DNA of 64,000 nucleotides from Alphaproteobacteria bacterium (GTDB taxonomy: Bacteria; Pseudomonadota; Alphaproteobacteria; CACIAM-22H2), in the NCBI GenBank assembly GCA_016124335.1, contig WGNX01000006.1, positions 44,794 to 108,793 on the forward strand, in the 5' to 3' direction. Every line of letters begins with the position of its first letter. Within the stretch, counting starts at the first letter, position 1. Positions 45,044 through 54,935 of this stretch are shown here, in pieces. Under the pieces are notes generated by a model that saw only the letters and a list, made by a program, of their open reading frames with translations, was not told the DNA's origin and did not search any database. A program made the translations under genes and the position numbers.

Positions 45044-46457
45044 CCGCGCCCGCGCGCGGGCCGCGCAAACCGTCGCCGAACGCGGCCGCAAGGTTCTCGG
45101 CCAGATGGTCGGGGCCAAGGCCGTAAAGCGCGGTGCGGAACGCGTCGGTCGTGCGCGGGCCGATGGCCCCGTCGCGCAGCAGCAGGGGATAGCGCACATG
45201 TGCCGGCAGTTCCTCGCGCGTGAGGTTGAGCGTGTCCTGCAACGCCGTGCCCGCATCCGGGTCGAGCCGGCCGAACGTGGCGTCGAGCACGGCGGGCAAG
45301 GTCTCGTAGCGCGCCTGCCCGCGATCCAGCCGCCGCGCATAGTCCTGGAACGAGGCGGCGGCGAACCGCCGCGCGAAGGCCTCCTCGCCGCCCATCCGGT
45401 CGCTGGCGCGCGCAAGCCCGGCGAGCGTCTGCGGGCCCAGCTCCCCGTCCACGTCGATGCGCCCGCCTTTCGACCAGTTCCAGTCGAAGGAGTCGGGACG
45501 GTTTGCGGTATTGATCGTGGCCTGCAGCAGCTTGACCGCGCGCGCGTCGGGCGCCTGGCCATCCTCGCCCGCCAGCAGCCGGCCGACGGGGCCCGCGAGC
45601 GAAGCCGTCGCCTTGGGCGACGGATCGGCCGGCGGTTCGCCGGCGATTTCGTCCGTAGATTGTATTTCCGATCGCGAAAAATCGCCGGCTGTGTCCGCAC
45701 CTGCGGCAGAGGCGGGCGGGATGGCCGGCAGCAGGCTTTCGGATTTCCCGGCGCCCGCCTCCGCCCCCTGCTGCGGCGCCGGTGCGACGGGGTTTTTCGC
45801 GTTGAAATCGTCGATGCGCTTGTCGCGGCTCGCCGCGCCATCGGGGTTTTCGCGGCCCCATTTCGTCGCATCGCGATATTCGGCGCGGAATTTCGGGACG
45901 GTCAGTTCGCCGTCGAGCTTGACGGTCTTGCCGTCGAGCATGGCTTCCTTCCCGGCGAGGAATTTACCCAGTTCGCGCGTATCGCTTGTGCCGTACTGGT
46001 GGACATAGGCCGCGATTTCGCGCTGCCCTTCCGGCGAATTGCAGAAGGCCTGCGCGTCGGGTCCGGCCTTGGCGCAGACGTTGCCGACGGCGTCTTCGAC
46101 CTCGCCGAGTTGTTTGCGCTCGGCATCCGCGAGCACTGCCTGGCCTTCCTTCGTTTGCAGGACGGCGCCGACGAACGCCGTCAATTCCTTTTCTTTGGCA
46201 GGGTCGATCTGCTTGTGAGGCTTCGTTAGATCGTCCGAATTGACATTTCCGGCAATTCCCATCGTTGATCCGATCTCATGAATCTTTGCGCCGATGCCAT
46301 CGATCTTCGAAAGATCGATCTGAAGTGGGCCGACGGATAGGCCGCTGTCGCCATTGCGAACGACGGAAATCTTGCTGCCGCCTTCGGCGCCTGCGAGAAG
46401 GCCCCGCAGCGTCGATGCGACTTCCGGGTGCATCCTGAAGCCGGTAGAGTTGGGCAT
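45039..46457 (-). CDS. Lysozyme-like protein with peptidoglycan-binding-like C-terminus (unknown family)
   Basis: A 472-residue protein with no signal peptide. Residues 18-50 hold AEGG (Glu25), followed by [13 protein letters not shown], the spacing seen around the catalytic Glu of lysozyme-like folds. A helical part with HQYGT (153-157) and ATKWGRENP (197-205) follows. A Pro/Ala-rich linker (about 221-300) leads to two repeats like PG_binding_1: [17 protein letters not shown] and [15 protein letters not shown]. The start is [10 protein letters not shown] with AAAGGAAC upstream. The shorter gene at 48.0-48.7 kb shares the AEGG, HQ(Y/F)GT and WGRENP blocks. Family and function are not known to me; muramidase activity is inference. 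Confidence 0.7.
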   Translation of the reverse strand: MPNSTGFRMHPEVASTLRGLLAGAEGGSKISVVRNGDSGLSVGPLQIDLSKIDGIGAKIHEIGSTMGIAGNVNSDDLTKPHKQIDPAKEKELTAFVGAVLQTKEGQAVLADAERKQLGEVEDAVGNVCAKAGPDAQAFCNSPEGQREIAAYVHQYGTSDTRELGKFLAGKEAMLDGKTVKLDGELTVPKFRAEYRDATKWGRENPDGAASRDKRIDDFNAKNPVAPAPQQGAEAGAGKSESLLPAIPPASAAGADTAGDFSRSEIQSTDEIAGEPPADPSPKATASLAGPVGRLLAGEDGQAPDARAVKLLQATINTANRPDSFDWNWSKGGRIDVDGELGPQTLAGLARASDRMGGEEAFARRFAAASFQDYARRLDRGQARYETLPAVLDATFGRLDPDAGTALQDTLNLTREELPAHVRYPLLLRDGAIGPRTTDAFRTALYGLGPDHLAENLAAAFGDGLRGPRAGAV

Positions 46458-46479
46458 GTTCGTTCCTTTCGGGTTGGAG
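46405..46479. repeat. 75-bp direct repeat, copy 1 (muramidase-like gene 5' end)
   Basis: This 75-base block covers codons 1-17 of the muramidase-like gene, its ribosome site and 22 bases upstream. It recurs at 47201-47275 with a single difference (G to A). It marks the left junction of a tandem duplication. Confidence 0.85.
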
Positions 46480-46491
46480 AGGGGTAGGGGC

Positions 46492-47199
46492 GTGTCGCTT
46501 CGGAAAATTCTGGTTGCGGGCTGTGTACTATTGGCTCTGCCGGCAGCGGCGGCGTCGCGCGACCAACGATTGGAAGGGTCGATCGGAAGGGGCCGTTTCC
46601 CGATCGAACACCCGGAAAACGGCGCGGTCCGGCGCCCGGCGACGGGTAGCCGCCCGCAGGTCTGCGCGATCCGGCGGACGGTCGATATGGACATGCAGCC
46701 GGGAGGCCGGGTCCGGCGCTGGTTGAGCGCCGTGCCGAATCCGGCGTACATCGAGCGTGTGGCGCCGCTGCGCGAATACGAGCTGGGCTTCGCGCGGGCC
46801 GAAGGGTCCTCGCGCATCGACGCGTTCATGCGCTTCCGCTTCGAACCGCTGGCCGACGGCCGGCCCGTGCCGGTCGAGCGGCCGGTCGTCTATTACGACG
46901 GCCAAGGATACAACTCCGAAGGCTGGACGCCGACGGGCCTCGACGCCGAGGGTTTCAGCGGCGCGCGCTTCGATATCGACGGGTTCGAAGGCATCGATCT
47001 GTGGCTCTTCGTCCGGCAGATTCGGGACCTTGCCATCGTTGCGGTAACGCTGCCGGCGACGGGCGAGGATCGGGTCTACTGGCTCGGCTACAGGGACGAC
47101 TTCGAAGAGCCGTCCAAGGCCGATCTTCTCGCCTGCCTGTGCGCGATGGACCCCGATCTCGTTCCGTACTCGGAACAGGACGCCTGCCCGAAGAAGTGA
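46492..47199 (+). CDS. Secreted protein of unknown family, paralogue 1
   Basis: A 235-residue protein with a signal peptide (residues 1-20, KILVAGCVLLALPAAAA), divergent from the muramidase-like gene, 34 bases apart. The GTG start was chosen because the same VS.L start with good ribosome site is conserved in the tandem copy; an ATG 36 bases upstream is in frame here but not in the copy. Conserved blocks: FPIEHPENGAVR, RPQVCAIRRTV, YIERVAPLREYELGFAR, YNSEGWTPTGLDAEGF, ATGEDRVYWLG, plus three conserved cysteines. It is predicted periplasmic. Possible partner or immunity protein for the lysozyme-like product (inference). Confidence 0.7.
   Translation: MSLRKILVAGCVLLALPAAAASRDQRLEGSIGRGRFPIEHPENGAVRRPATGSRPQVCAIRRTVDMDMQPGGRVRRWLSAVPNPAYIERVAPLREYELGFARAEGSSRIDAFMRFRFEPLADGRPVPVERPVVYYDGQGYNSEGWTPTGLDAEGFSGARFDIDGFEGIDLWLFVRQIRDLAIVAVTLPATGEDRVYWLGYRDDFEEPSKADLLACLCAMDPDLVPYSEQDACPKK
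46750..47010 (+). repeat. 261-bp near-identical repeat, copy 1
   Basis: Central part of the secreted-protein gene. Compared with copy 2 (47536-47796) I count about six differences; all but one (Gln to Glu) are silent. The much lower similarity of both flanks points to gene conversion or strong constraint on this part. Confidence 0.8.
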
Positions 47200-47200
47200 A

Positions 47201-47253
47201 CGCAGCGTCGATGCGACTTCCGGGTGCATCCTGAAACCGGTAGAGTTGGGCAT
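47201..47253 (-). pseudogene. 5' remnant of the muramidase-like gene
   Basis: On the minus strand the sequence reads ATG and then codons for [18 protein letters not shown], identical to the start of the full gene, including its ribosome site. Homology stops exactly where the stop codon of the first secreted gene begins on the other strand, so only 17 codons remain. It would be translated into a meaningless fusion if expressed. Confidence 0.8.
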
Positions 47254-47275
47254 GTTCGTTCCTTTCGGGTTGGAG
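47201..47275. repeat. 75-bp direct repeat, copy 2
   Basis: Second copy of the 46405-46479 block with 74 of 75 bases identical. It abuts the end of the first secreted gene, showing that the duplication was head-to-tail with a period near 0.8 kb. Confidence 0.85.
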
Positions 47276-47283
47276 TTGAGGAA

Positions 47284-47988
47284 GTGTCGTTTTTGGTAAG
47301 GCTGGTTGTGGTCGGATCGTTGCTGTCGCCACCTGCCAGCGCATCCGCGCTTGATTCGCGATTCGAGAACTTCTACAGCGCTGCGCGCTTTCCGATCGAA
47401 CACCCGGAAAACGGCGCGGTCCGGTTTCCGGCGACGGGCAACCGCCCGCAGGTCTGCGCGATCCGGCGGACGGTCGACTTGGATGTGCAGCCGAAAGGTC
47501 GACGCTGGGCCAGCGACACACCTGATCCAGCATTCATCGAGCGTGTGGCGCCGCTGCGCGAATACGAGCTGGGCTTCGCGCGGGCCGAAGGGTCCTCGCG
47601 CATCGACGCGTTCATGCGCTTCCGTTTCGAACCGCTGGCCGACGGCCGGCCCGTGCCGGTCGAGCGGCCGGTCGTCTATTACGACGGCGAAGGGTACAAC
47701 TCCGAAGGCTGGACGCCGACGGGCCTCGACGCCGAGGGTTTCAGCGGCGCGCGCTTCGATATCGACGGATTCGAGGGTATCGATCTGTGGCTCTTCATGC
47801 GGCAGATCTGGCATGTCGCCATGGTCGCCGTGACCTTGCCGGCAACGGGCGAGGATCGCGTCTACTGGCTCGGCCACCGGGACGACTTCGAACGGCCATC
47901 CAAGGCCGATCTCGTCGCCTGCCTGTACGCGTTCGGCGACGACAGGATCAGCCGCGAAGTGCCCGACGAACTCGCCTGCGACAAGTGA
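47284..47988 (+). CDS. Secreted protein of unknown family, paralogue 2
   Basis: A 234-residue paralogue of the preceding gene with its own signal peptide (VSFLVRLVVVGSLLSPPASASA), a GTG start and TTGGAG ahead of it. The signal peptide and residues up to about 35 differ widely from paralogue 1, whereas residues about 85-170 are almost identical. The last 25 residues differ again (DDRISREVPDELACDK). Divergent ends with a constant centre are common in immunity-type or partner proteins under diversifying selection, but the role here is unknown. Confidence 0.7.
   Translation: MSFLVRLVVVGSLLSPPASASALDSRFENFYSAARFPIEHPENGAVRFPATGNRPQVCAIRRTVDLDVQPKGRRWASDTPDPAFIERVAPLREYELGFARAEGSSRIDAFMRFRFEPLADGRPVPVERPVVYYDGEGYNSEGWTPTGLDAEGFSGARFDIDGFEGIDLWLFMRQIWHVAMVAVTLPATGEDRVYWLGHRDDFERPSKADLVACLYAFGDDRISREVPDELACDK
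47536..47796 (+). repeat. 261-bp near-identical repeat, copy 2
   Basis: Partner of the 46750-47010 block; see there for the comparison. Confidence 0.8.
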
Positions 47989-48040
47989 CGCCGTTCCGGT
48001 CCCGAAGGTGCTGCAATCGAATGAGCCGGCCATCGCGACG

Positions 48041-48727
48041 TCAGATCCAGGCGGGTGCGGCGCGCAGCGCGTAGTCGATGCGCGCGTGGCGGCTTTCGTT
48101 GGCGCGCGGATTTTCGCGGCCCCAGCGCGTGGCGCGGCGGAATTCGCGGAACTGCGCGACGTCGAGCGCGCCGCGGAAACCCACCTGCCGCATCGTGCCG
48201 TCGGCCAGTTCGAAGATCACGGGCGCACCGGCAAGGAACGTCGCCAGCCGCTCCGTGCGCCCGGTGCCGAACTGGTGCAGGTGGCAGCCGAGTTCCACCT
48301 GCCCGCGCAGGCTTGATGCGAAGGGGGCGGCGGCCGGTGCCGCCTTCGCGAGCAGCCGGCGCACGCATAGCCCTACGTGCACGAGCATCGCGCGCTCGAA
48401 ACGGGCGAGCCACGCGGCGCCGGCGGGTCGCGCAAGCAGGCCGTCGACGAGCTTGCGCGCGCGCTCGCGTTCGGACGGCGTCATCGCCGCCACGCGCTTG
48501 GCGAACAGGCCCTCGACGTCGCCGGGGATGAGGCAGCTTCGCGCGAACTTCGCCAGTGCGCCGCGCAAGGCGGATTGCTGCGCCAGGTCGAGCTGGAAGC
48601 GGCCCAGCGAAACGCCGCTGGCGGCGTTGAGCGGCAGGGCGGCGCCGGCCGGGCCGCCTTCGGCGGCAATCAGCGCCCGGTCGAGCCAGCGGACGAACAG
48701 CGGATGGAGGCGGGGTTTGGTATCCAT
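48041..48727 (-). CDS. Short lysozyme-like paralogue (unknown family)
   Basis: A 228-residue protein without signal peptide. It repeats the key features of the long gene at 45.0 kb: AEGG with Glu23, SGVSLGRFQLDL at 38-48, HQFGT at 151-155, and ATRWGRENP at 199-207 with a final RHARID. It lacks the linker and peptidoglycan-binding-like repeats. AGAAGGAC precedes the ATG. With the long gene it brackets the two secreted paralogues. Molecular role unknown. Confidence 0.65.
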   Translation of the reverse strand: MDTKPRLHPLFVRWLDRALIAAEGGPAGAALPLNAASGVSLGRFQLDLAQQSALRGALAKFARSCLIPGDVEGLFAKRVAAMTPSERERARKLVDGLLARPAGAAWLARFERAMLVHVGLCVRRLLAKAAPAAAPFASSLRGQVELGCHLHQFGTGRTERLATFLAGAPVIFELADGTMRQVGFRGALDVAQFREFRRATRWGRENPRANESRHARIDYALRAAPAWI

Positions 48728-48812
48728 TTGTCCTTCTTTCGGGGGAAAATACCCTTGTAATACGCTTATGTTCCTATATAAAAGCACAAATCAGGAACAC
48801 ACGACAAGCATT

Positions 48813-48841
48813 TTGACCCCGCCGGGAGCCCCCTATATAAG
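48813..48841 (+). promoter_or_regulatory. Promoter of trcR
   Basis: TTGACC, 17 bases, TATAAG: near-consensus housekeeping promoter. The transcript would have a leader of about 100 bases before the trcR ATG. Confidence 0.75.
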
Positions 48842-48950
48842 ACGGGCCATTCCGACATTCCGGTTGGTTGGGCTTGCTCCGCTAGCGGGGCAATAGGCGA
48901 GGCTTCATGCCTTGCCGGGCCTGCCGACCCCGCCCGAGGAGGACCCGAAA

Positions 48951-49571
48951 ATGACCCTGCCGCTGATGCCCAAGGCAACCGCCGTGTGGCTCGTCGAAAA
49001 CACCGCACTGACGTTCGAACAGATCGCGGCGCTGTGCGGCATGCACCCGCTCGAGGTGCAGGGCATCGCCGACGGCGAGGTCGCCATCGGCATCGTCGGC
49101 CTCGACCCGATCGCCAACAACCAGCTCACGCGCGAGGAAATCGCGCGCTGCGAGGCCGACCGAAACGCCCAGCTGACGCTGCTGAAGGTCGACCTGCCCG
49201 AGCCCATGCAGCGCCCGAAGGGGGCGAAGTACACGCCCGTTTCCAAGCGCCAGGACCGCCCGGCCGCCATCGCGTGGCTGCTGCGCCATCATCCCGAACT
49301 CGCCGACGCCCAGGTCGGCAAGCTCGTCGGCACGACCAAGCCCACGATCCAGAAAATCCGCGACCGCAGCCATTTCGACATGGCCAACATCAAGCCGACC
49401 AACCCGGTCGTGCTGGGGCTGTGCTCGCAGGACGCGCTCGACGAGGCGATCAACCGCGCCGCGCGCATCGCCGAACGTCGCCGCAAGGACCAGGAGCGCG
49501 CGGCGCGCAAGGCCGCCAAGGCCGCATCGGACTCCGCCGCCGCCGAAGCGGCGGCCAAGGCCGAGGCCTGA
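48951..49571 (+). CDS. trcR: Cell cycle transcriptional regulator TrcR (DUF1013)
   Basis: A 206-residue alphaproteobacterial protein of DUF1013. Seen: LMPKATAVWLVENTALTFEQIAALCGMHPLEVQGIADGEV, GIVGLDPIANNQLTREEI, HHPELADAQVGKLVGTTKPTIQKIRDRSHF and an alanine/lysine-rich C-terminal tail. The first and second segments look like two helix-turn-helix units. Members are implicated in cell-cycle transcription and RNA polymerase interaction. GAGGAGG lies 7-8 bases before the ATG. Confidence 0.9.
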   Translation: MTLPLMPKATAVWLVENTALTFEQIAALCGMHPLEVQGIADGEVAIGIVGLDPIANNQLTREEIARCEADRNAQLTLLKVDLPEPMQRPKGAKYTPVSKRQDRPAAIAWLLRHHPELADAQVGKLVGTTKPTIQKIRDRSHFDMANIKPTNPVVLGLCSQDALDEAINRAARIAERRRKDQERAARKAAKAASDSAAAEAAAKAEA

Positions 49572-49585
49572 TTTCGGATGTGCGG

Positions 49586-49611
49586 AACGCCGGCCCCTAG
49601 GCCGGCGTTTT
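49586..49611. terminator. Bidirectional terminator between trcR and prpE
   Basis: AACGCCGGCC and GGCCGGCGTT pair over ten bases around CCTA, followed by TTTTCGC on the plus strand. The stop codon of the convergent prpE gene lies inside the loop, so the structure serves both genes. Confidence 0.8.
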
Positions 49612-51513
49612 CGCATAGCCCGCGGGGACGAGACTCTCGCGGATTTCTTCCAGGACCACCGGATCGTCGATCGTGGCGGGCTGCTTGAAGGCCTCGCCGT
49701 CGGCGATCTTCTGCATCGTGCCGCGCAGGATCTTGCCCGAGCGTGTCTTTGGCAGGCGCTTGACGACGATGGCCTGCTTGAACGCGGCGACGGGGCCGAT
49801 CTTCTCGCGCACCAGCGCCACGATCTCCTTCACGATCTCGGCGTCCGGCCGGTTGACGCCCGTCTTGAGCACGATGAAACCCAGCGGCAGCTGGCCCTTC
49901 ATCTCGTCGGCCACGCCCACGACCGCGCACTCGGCCACGTCCTTGTGGCTTGCCAGCACTTCTTCCATCTGGCCGGTCGACAGGCGGTGGCCGGCGACGT
50001 TGATCACGTCGTCCACGCGCGTCATCACGTAGATATAGCCGTCGGCATCGATGTAACCCGCATCGCCCGTCTTGTAGTAGCCGGGATATTCCGCGAGATA
50101 GGCGTCGACATAGCGCTTCTCCGCGTTCCACAGCGTGGGAAAGGTGCCCGGCGGCAGCGGCAGCTTGCACACGATGGCGCCGATATCGCCCGCCGGAACC
50201 GGATGGCCGTCGGCCCCCAAAATCTGCACGTCCCAGCCGGGCACGGCCTTGGTGGGCGAGCCGGGCTTGATCGGGAAATGCGCGCCGGTGCCCGTGGGAA
50301 TGCCCAGCGAATTGGCCGCGATGGGCCAGCCCGTTTCGGTCTGCCACCAATGGTCCACGACCGGGCGCTTGAGCTTGTCCATCGCCCATTCGAGCGTGGC
50401 CGGATCGCAGCGCTCGCCCGCCAGGAAAAGCGCGCGGAATTTTGAAAGGTCGCGGCTCGCGATGAGCTTTCCGTCGGGGTCTTCCTTGCGGATCGCGCGG
50501 AAGGCAGTGGGGGCGGTGAAGAACGTGGCCACGCCGTGCTGTTCGATCACGCGCCAGTAGACGCCGGCATCGGGCGTGCCCACGGGCTTTCCTTCGAAAA
50601 GGATCGTCGTGCAGCCCGACAGCAGCGGCGCATAGGTGATGTAGGAATGGCCGACGACCCAGCCCACGTCGGACGCCGCCCAGAAAACTTCGCCGGGCCT
50701 GGTGTCGAAGATCGCCGACATCGAATAGCGCAGCGCCACCGCATGCCCGCCATTGTCGCGCACCACGCCTTTCGGCTGGCCGGTGGTGCCCGACGTGTAG
50801 AGCACGTAGAGCGGATCGGTCGCCAGCACGGGCACGCAGTCGGCAGGCGCGGCGGCGGCCGCAGTCTCCGCCCAGTCCACGTCGCGGCCCTTCACCAGTT
50901 CGCAGCCGAGCTGCGGGCGCTGGAGCACGATGCAGAATTCCGGCTTGTGGCGCGCGATCGCGATGGCCCCGTCGAGCAGCGGCTTGTAGGCGAGGGTCTT
51001 CGTGCCCTCGATGCCGCACGAGGCCGACACGATGGCCTTGGGCGTGCAGTCGTCGATGCGCACCGCAAGCTCGTTGGCGGCAAAGCCGCCGAACACGACC
51101 GAATGGATCGCCCCCAGCCGCGCGCAGGCAAGCATCGCCACCAGCGCCTCGGGCACCATCGGCATGTAGATGATGACGCGGTCGCCCTTGACGACACCGC
51201 GCGCGGCAAGCGCGCCCGCGAAGGAAGCGACCTTCGCCTTCATCTCGGCATAGGTGAATTTGGCGATCGTGCCGGTGACGGGGCTGTCGTAGATCACGGC
51301 CGTGCGTGCACCGTTGCCGGCCGCCACATGCCGGTCGAGCGCGTTCCAGCACGTGTTCATCTCGCCGCCCACGAACCAGCGCGCGGCGGGCTTGGCCGCG
51401 GGATCGAGCACGCGCCCGAACGGCTTCATCCAGTCGATGGCGGCGGCCTGCTCGGCCCAGAAACCTTCCGGATCGCGCCGCGAGCGGGCGTGGATTTCGG
51501 CATAGGTCTGCAT
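49597..51513 (-). CDS. prpE: Propionyl-CoA synthetase
   Basis: A 638-residue acyl-CoA synthetase of the acetyl/propionyl-CoA branch, activating short-chain acids via an acyl-AMP. It opens MQTYAEIHARSRRDPEGFWAEQ, typical of PrpE; the AMP-binding P-loop TSGTTGQPKG, WWQTETGWPI and the acetylatable lysine in RSGKILRGT are present. Acetyl-CoA synthetase is a less likely alternative, since its usual N-terminus is different. Read from the minus strand, with an upstream gap of about 80 bases to the response regulator gene. Confidence 0.88.
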   Translation of the reverse strand: MQTYAEIHARSRRDPEGFWAEQAAAIDWMKPFGRVLDPAAKPAARWFVGGEMNTCWNALDRHVAAGNGARTAVIYDSPVTGTIAKFTYAEMKAKVASFAGALAARGVVKGDRVIIYMPMVPEALVAMLACARLGAIHSVVFGGFAANELAVRIDDCTPKAIVSASCGIEGTKTLAYKPLLDGAIAIARHKPEFCIVLQRPQLGCELVKGRDVDWAETAAAAAPADCVPVLATDPLYVLYTSGTTGQPKGVVRDNGGHAVALRYSMSAIFDTRPGEVFWAASDVGWVVGHSYITYAPLLSGCTTILFEGKPVGTPDAGVYWRVIEQHGVATFFTAPTAFRAIRKEDPDGKLIASRDLSKFRALFLAGERCDPATLEWAMDKLKRPVVDHWWQTETGWPIAANSLGIPTGTGAHFPIKPGSPTKAVPGWDVQILGADGHPVPAGDIGAIVCKLPLPPGTFPTLWNAEKRYVDAYLAEYPGYYKTGDAGYIDADGYIYVMTRVDDVINVAGHRLSTGQMEEVLASHKDVAECAVVGVADEMKGQLPLGFIVLKTGVNRPDAEIVKEIVALVREKIGPVAAFKQAIVVKRLPKTRSGKILRGTMQKIADGEAFKQPATIDDPVVLEEIRESLVPAGYAKTPA

Positions 51514-51596
51514 GGCGGCTCCCTGATCGTCGTTGGGCCGAATTTGCAGCAAGGCCCGTGCGATGGGAAGGGGCGCAATGTCGCGCCCGGCCGCGC

Positions 51597-51962
51597 CTAG
51601 GTGGCGAGCTTCGCCTTGAGGTCGGCGACATGGACGGGCTTGGACAGGATCTCGGTCTTGACGCCCTTGAGCTTGCCCAGCGAGGCGGCCGACGTGGCGT
51701 AATGCGGGTCGTAGCCGCTTGCGATCAGCACGCGCCCCTCGAAGGCCGCCTTGTCGAGGCTCTGGACGATCTCGATTCCGTCCATGTCGGGCATGACGAT
51801 ATCGAGGACGAGAATGTCGGGCCGGAAAACCGCGACCTCGCCGACGCAGGCCGCCGGATTGCTCACCTCGCGGACTTCGAAATTCATCGATTCGGCAACC
51901 TTGCGGATGAACGCGCGGAAATCGGGTTCGTCGTCGCATACGATAAGTCGGCGCGCTGTCAT
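51597..51962 (-). CDS. Single-domain response regulator
   Basis: A 121-residue receiver domain: IVCDDEPDFRAFI with the acidic pair, phospho-acceptor Asp54 in LVLDIVMPDMDG, and SKPV with the conserved lysine. No output domain. It starts three bases after the histidine kinase stop, so it is the likely phosphorelay partner. Confidence 0.9.
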   Translation of the reverse strand: MTARRLIVCDDEPDFRAFIRKVAESMNFEVREVSNPAACVGEVAVFRPDILVLDIVMPDMDGIEIVQSLDKAAFEGRVLIASGYDPHYATSAASLGKLKGVKTEILSKPVHVADLKAKLAT

Positions 51963-51965
51963 CGG

Positions 51966-54935
51966 TCAGCCTCGTTCGGCTTCGAGTGCTTGTGCCAGTG
52001 CTTCTGAAAGTTGCGCTTTCGTGTAGGGCTTCTGCAGGAACGGGGCGCCGTCGGCCTGGATGCGCTCGAGTGCGCTTCCGCCCTCCGCATAGCCGGACAT
52101 GAAGACGATCGGCACGCCCGGATGCTTCTTGCGCGCGGCATCGGCGAGTTCGAGCCCGCTCACCCCGCCCGGCATGACGATATCGGTCAGCATCACCGCA
52201 GGGGGTGGGCCACTCGACAGCCGGGCCAGCGCCGCCCAACCGTCCTCGCAAACCTCCGCCACGTAGCCCAGCGAGGACAGTTGCGCGTGGATCAGTTCGC
52301 GCACGTCCGGATCGTCCTCGACAACGAGGACGAGTTCGCCCGCACCGGTACGGACGGCGGCGGTCTCGGCATATTTCCTGGGTACCGCATCGACATCGCT
52401 GGGCGCGACCGGCAGGTAGATTGTCACCGTCGTGCCGCGGCCGGGTTCGCTGTAGATCGCGGCGTGCCCGCCCGATTGCTTGGCGAAGCCGTAGACCATG
52501 CTGAGGCCGAGCCCCGTGCCCTTGCCCACGCCCTTTGTCGTGAAAAACGGCTCGAAGGCGCGCGCGGCGACTTCCTGTGGCATTCCGGTGCCGGTATCAG
52601 TGACGGAAACCGCTTCGTACATTCCCGGCACCACTTCCTCGCGCGTGCGCGCATAGTCGGCGTCAAGCTCTGTGAGCCGCGTGGAAAGCGTGATCGTGCC
52701 GCCCTCGGGCATGGCATCGCGCGCGTTTACGGCGAGGTTGAGCAGCGCGCTTTCGAGCTGCGCGGTATCGACGACGACGCCATCCACGTCCGGCGCCAGC
52801 CGCGTTTCGATACGGATGTGCTCGCCGAGCGTGCGGCTCAGAAGCTTCGTCATGCCGCCGACCAGCTCGTTGAGATCGACCTTGCGCGGTTTCAGCGTCT
52901 GCCGGCGCGAGAAGGCGAGCAGGCGGCGCGTCAGTTCCGCGCCGCGCGTCGCCGCGCGCAGGACCGTGTGAGCCATTTCGCCCGTCTTCGCGTCGGTCTC
53001 GGGCAGCAGCAGCTCGATATTGCCGATGATGATGGCAAGAAGGTTGTTAAAATCGTGCGCGATGCCGCCGGTAAGCTGGCCCACGGCTTCCATCTTCTGG
53101 GCCTGGGCAAGCTGGGCCTGCGAATCGCGCAGCCGCTCTTCATTGGCGTGCCGCTCGGTGATGTCGCGCGCGGTGACGACGGCACCTTCGACATGTCCGT
53201 CGCCATCGCGGATCGGCGCGTAGTTGTAGCTGGCAAGCCAGTGAACGTCCTTATCCTTGCGGAAGAGCCGGAATTCGCGGTCGTTCGCCGTTTCGCCGGC
53301 AAGCGCCTTCATCAGCGGCCGGTCGTTGACCGCAACCGGCGTGCCGTCGGGCGCCTGGATTTCAAGGATCGGCAGATAGTCCGCGATCGAACGCGGGCAC
53401 TCCGCGCGGCTTGCGAACCGGTGGAAGCGCGCATAGGCGTCGTTGAAATGGATGTAGTTGCCGTCCATGTCGGTTATCAGCACCGAATCAGACATGGCGC
53501 CCAGCGCCGCCTCTAGCCGGCCGCGCATTTGCTCGGCTTCCTCACGCGCGGCTTCGGACCTGTCCTTCTCCGCGCGCAGCGCGATCTCGGCGTGCTTGCG
53601 TTCCGTGACGTCGGAAAACGCGAAGATGACACCGCCGGCCACGAGCGTGCCGGTGATCTCCATGTAGCGCATCGCCCCGTCCCTGCAGGCGAGGCGACGC
53701 TCGCCGATATCGAGCGTGACACCGGGCTTCGCTCCGGCGAGCTTCTCGGCCCAAAGACGGCTGTTTTCCTCGCGATAGGCCGGCTCGGGGTAGACGCGCT
53801 GCAGCCAGATATCAATCGACGGAATGTCGTCGTACGTGTAGCCCAGAAGTTCGGTGAATTTCCGGTTGATCGCGATGACCGTCCCGTCGGTGCCGACATA
53901 GGCCTTGGGAAGCGGCGATTCCTCGAAAATCAGCCGGAACCGTTCCTCGCTTTCGCGCAGCGTGCGTTCGGTCCTTCGCCGCGCGGTCACGTCCTCGAAT
54001 GTGTTGAGGAACCCGTCGCCAAGCGGCGTGACGGTGACGACCAGTTCGCGGACGCGACCGTCCTTGCACGTGACGCTGAGTTCCGTCGAGGCTGAATCGC
54101 CTGTGGCCTCAACCTCCGCATAGAGCTTGCGATGCTGCGCGCTCGCCTGTTCGCGATAGACCGGATCAGGGTACACGCGCTGCCGGAATTCCCCGACGGT
54201 TGGAACTTCGTCGAGCGTATAGCCGAACGTCGTGACGAATTTGCGGTTTACCGCAAGCACGTTGCCGTGTCGGTCGACATTGGATTTCGGCAACGGCGAC
54301 ATCTCGAAGAAGCGGCGGAAGCGTTCTTCGCTGACGCTCGCATCGATCGCGGCCTGTCGACGCAGGCGCGCGGAACGTATCGCCATTGCACCGACCAGCG
54401 CGAGCAGCAGGATCGCCGCGCCGAGCACGTAGCGGAATCTCTCCGCCTGTTGCAGCGCGAGATCGTCGAAAATGTTCTGTGCGTCGAATCCGACCTGATC
54501 GATCGTTCCGCTCAATGCCCGGAGCGCGATCGTGAGGTCGACGACTTCGCGGTCACCGAAGCCAGGCTGCATCGCCCGATCGAGCTTTGCCCGAAATGTC
54601 CCGTATGCAGTTTGAAGCGCTTCCGTGTCTTCTTTATGAAGATTGGACAATTCGCCAAGGGCTTTTTCGGCGGCATCGAAGCGCCGGAAGGCGCGCTCGC
54701 GCCAGTTTTCCTGCGGCTCAAAGCGCGACATCCGGATGTCGAGCATGCCTTGACCGATTTCGATGTCGACCTGCCTGAGTTTGGTCGCCAATGCGGCCGC
54801 GTCGCGAATGACGCCCTGATCCGAGAAGCGCGTCGTGACGACGAAGACGCAGATGAGAATCGACAAGATGACGGCGACAATCGCCCATCTCTCCGGCCGT
54901 TCGAACGCGTGCTTTAATTCTGTCCCGGCAATCAT
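51966..54935 (-). CDS. Hybrid sensor histidine kinase with three PAS domains
   Basis: A 989-residue membrane kinase. A first membrane helix (about residues 16-35), a periplasmic helical region (about 40-165), a second helix (168-187), then PAS1 (about 200-325, [17 protein letters not shown]), PAS2 (about 335-450, [16 protein letters not shown]; clearly a duplicate of PAS1) and PAS3 (about 470-600), HisKA with His627 in [11 protein letters not shown], HATPase (about 735-845, [18 protein letters not shown]) and a C-terminal receiver with Asp918 in [10 protein letters not shown]. The ATG was set at [10 protein letters not shown]; an upstream in-frame TTG is poor. Confidence 0.92.
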   Translation of the reverse strand: MIAGTELKHAFERPERWAIVAVILSILICVFVVTTRFSDQGVIRDAAALATKLRQVDIEIGQGMLDIRMSRFEPQENWRERAFRRFDAAEKALGELSNLHKEDTEALQTAYGTFRAKLDRAMQPGFGDREVVDLTIALRALSGTIDQVGFDAQNIFDDLALQQAERFRYVLGAAILLLALVGAMAIRSARLRRQAAIDASVSEERFRRFFEMSPLPKSNVDRHGNVLAVNRKFVTTFGYTLDEVPTVGEFRQRVYPDPVYREQASAQHRKLYAEVEATGDSASTELSVTCKDGRVRELVVTVTPLGDGFLNTFEDVTARRRTERTLRESEERFRLIFEESPLPKAYVGTDGTVIAINRKFTELLGYTYDDIPSIDIWLQRVYPEPAYREENSRLWAEKLAGAKPGVTLDIGERRLACRDGAMRYMEITGTLVAGGVIFAFSDVTERKHAEIALRAEKDRSEAAREEAEQMRGRLEAALGAMSDSVLITDMDGNYIHFNDAYARFHRFASRAECPRSIADYLPILEIQAPDGTPVAVNDRPLMKALAGETANDREFRLFRKDKDVHWLASYNYAPIRDGDGHVEGAVVTARDITERHANEERLRDSQAQLAQAQKMEAVGQLTGGIAHDFNNLLAIIIGNIELLLPETDAKTGEMAHTVLRAATRGAELTRRLLAFSRRQTLKPRKVDLNELVGGMTKLLSRTLGEHIRIETRLAPDVDGVVVDTAQLESALLNLAVNARDAMPEGGTITLSTRLTELDADYARTREEVVPGMYEAVSVTDTGTGMPQEVAARAFEPFFTTKGVGKGTGLGLSMVYGFAKQSGGHAAIYSEPGRGTTVTIYLPVAPSDVDAVPRKYAETAAVRTGAGELVLVVEDDPDVRELIHAQLSSLGYVAEVCEDGWAALARLSSGPPPAVMLTDIVMPGGVSGLELADAARKKHPGVPIVFMSGYAEGGSALERIQADGAPFLQKPYTKAQLSEALAQALEAERG

